Source: Isochrysis galbana (taxonomy: Eukaryota > Haptophyta > Isochrysidales > Isochrysidaceae). From it: a stretch of DNA of 64,000 bases. Positions 63,858 through 64,000 of this stretch are shown piece after piece. Position 1 is the first letter of the stretch. Every line of letters begins with the position of its first letter. Under the pieces are notes generated by a model. That model saw only the letters and a program-made list of their open reading frames with translations. It was not told where the DNA came from and searched no databases. The DNA lies in contig CM030939.1 in NCBI GenBank assembly GCA_018136815.1, forward strand, positions 4,519,419 through 4,583,418, in the 5' to 3' direction. The position numbers were made by a program, and so were the translations under genes.

Positions 63858-64000
63858 AATAGGCCCGCGCCCAGCCCTCCCCTGAACGCATGGCCAGCCC
63901 ATTGTAGTGCACGTGGGCCGCACCCCCTGACACCGATGACAAAGGAATGAGGGGGGAAGCGTAGAAAGGGGAGTGAGTGTGGGGCAGAGGGCGATCGATG
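63858..64000 (+). mobile_element. LINE 3' UTR fragment (runs off the window)
   Basis: GTGCACGTGGGCCGCACCCC, GACAAAGGAATGAGGGG and neighbouring sequence match the LINE 3' UTR at about 2090-2165 and 16610-16670. Confidence 0.7.

Overview
This is a GC-rich nuclear DNA window from a eukaryote. The evidence is short GT-AG introns (about 80-180 bp), multi-domain eukaryotic proteins, APE-type LINEs, Ty3/gypsy chromoviruses, a piggyBac-like element and long GA/CT tracts. There is no bacterial operon structure and no rRNA or tRNA gene that I can support. Gene content (algal-type thioredoxin-fold AhpC/TSA protein, proline-rich secreted oxidase, CCCH/WW protein) suggests a photosynthetic protist such as a haptophyte or related microalga; this taxonomic guess is inference and weak. 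Two 100-N assembly gaps are present (27645-27744 and 52475-52574).

Layout: 1-3.6 kb, a LINE copy with an internal deletion plus LTR and repeat debris. 3.8-6.1 kb, a GA-rich tract and a three-exon CCCH/WW-domain gene. 7.9-10.7 kb, imperfect inverted repeats around a retropepsin-like ORF that contains an antisense coiled-coil segment. 11.3-11.9 kb, a chromodomain remnant. 12.9-14.2 kb, an NF-YB gene (minus strand). 14.8-16.8 kb, LTR and LINE debris. 17.3-18.3 kb, an AhpC/TSA-like gene (minus). 18.6-20.1 kb, a LINE tail and a dispersed repeat here called R1. 20.1-27.6 kb, chromovirus element 2 (minus, 5' end lost at the gap). 28.1-41.2 kb, chromovirus element 1 (plus, nearly complete). 41.5-42.1 kb, a piggyBac-like element. 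42.9-45.4 kb, a polytopic membrane protein fused to an ADP-ribosyltransferase domain. 46.9-48.8 kb, a sulfotransferase gene. 49.7-52.5 kb, a LINE (minus). 53.2-55.9 kb, a secreted FAD oxidase with a C-terminal membrane anchor (minus), divergent from 56.9-61.2 kb, a ubiquitin-like/ankyrin/RING gene. 62-64 kb, R1 repeats and a LINE tail.

The most distinctive system is the chromovirus pair. Both encode, upstream of the aspartic protease, a phage-type cytosine-C5-methyltransferase-like domain (PPC and ENP motifs intact). In element 1, gag and pol lie in the same frame separated by a single UAG with no nearby pol ATG, which predicts stop-codon readthrough. In both elements the LTR appears to encode the beginning of gag. 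A hairpin with compensatory base changes is conserved downstream of pol in three copies.
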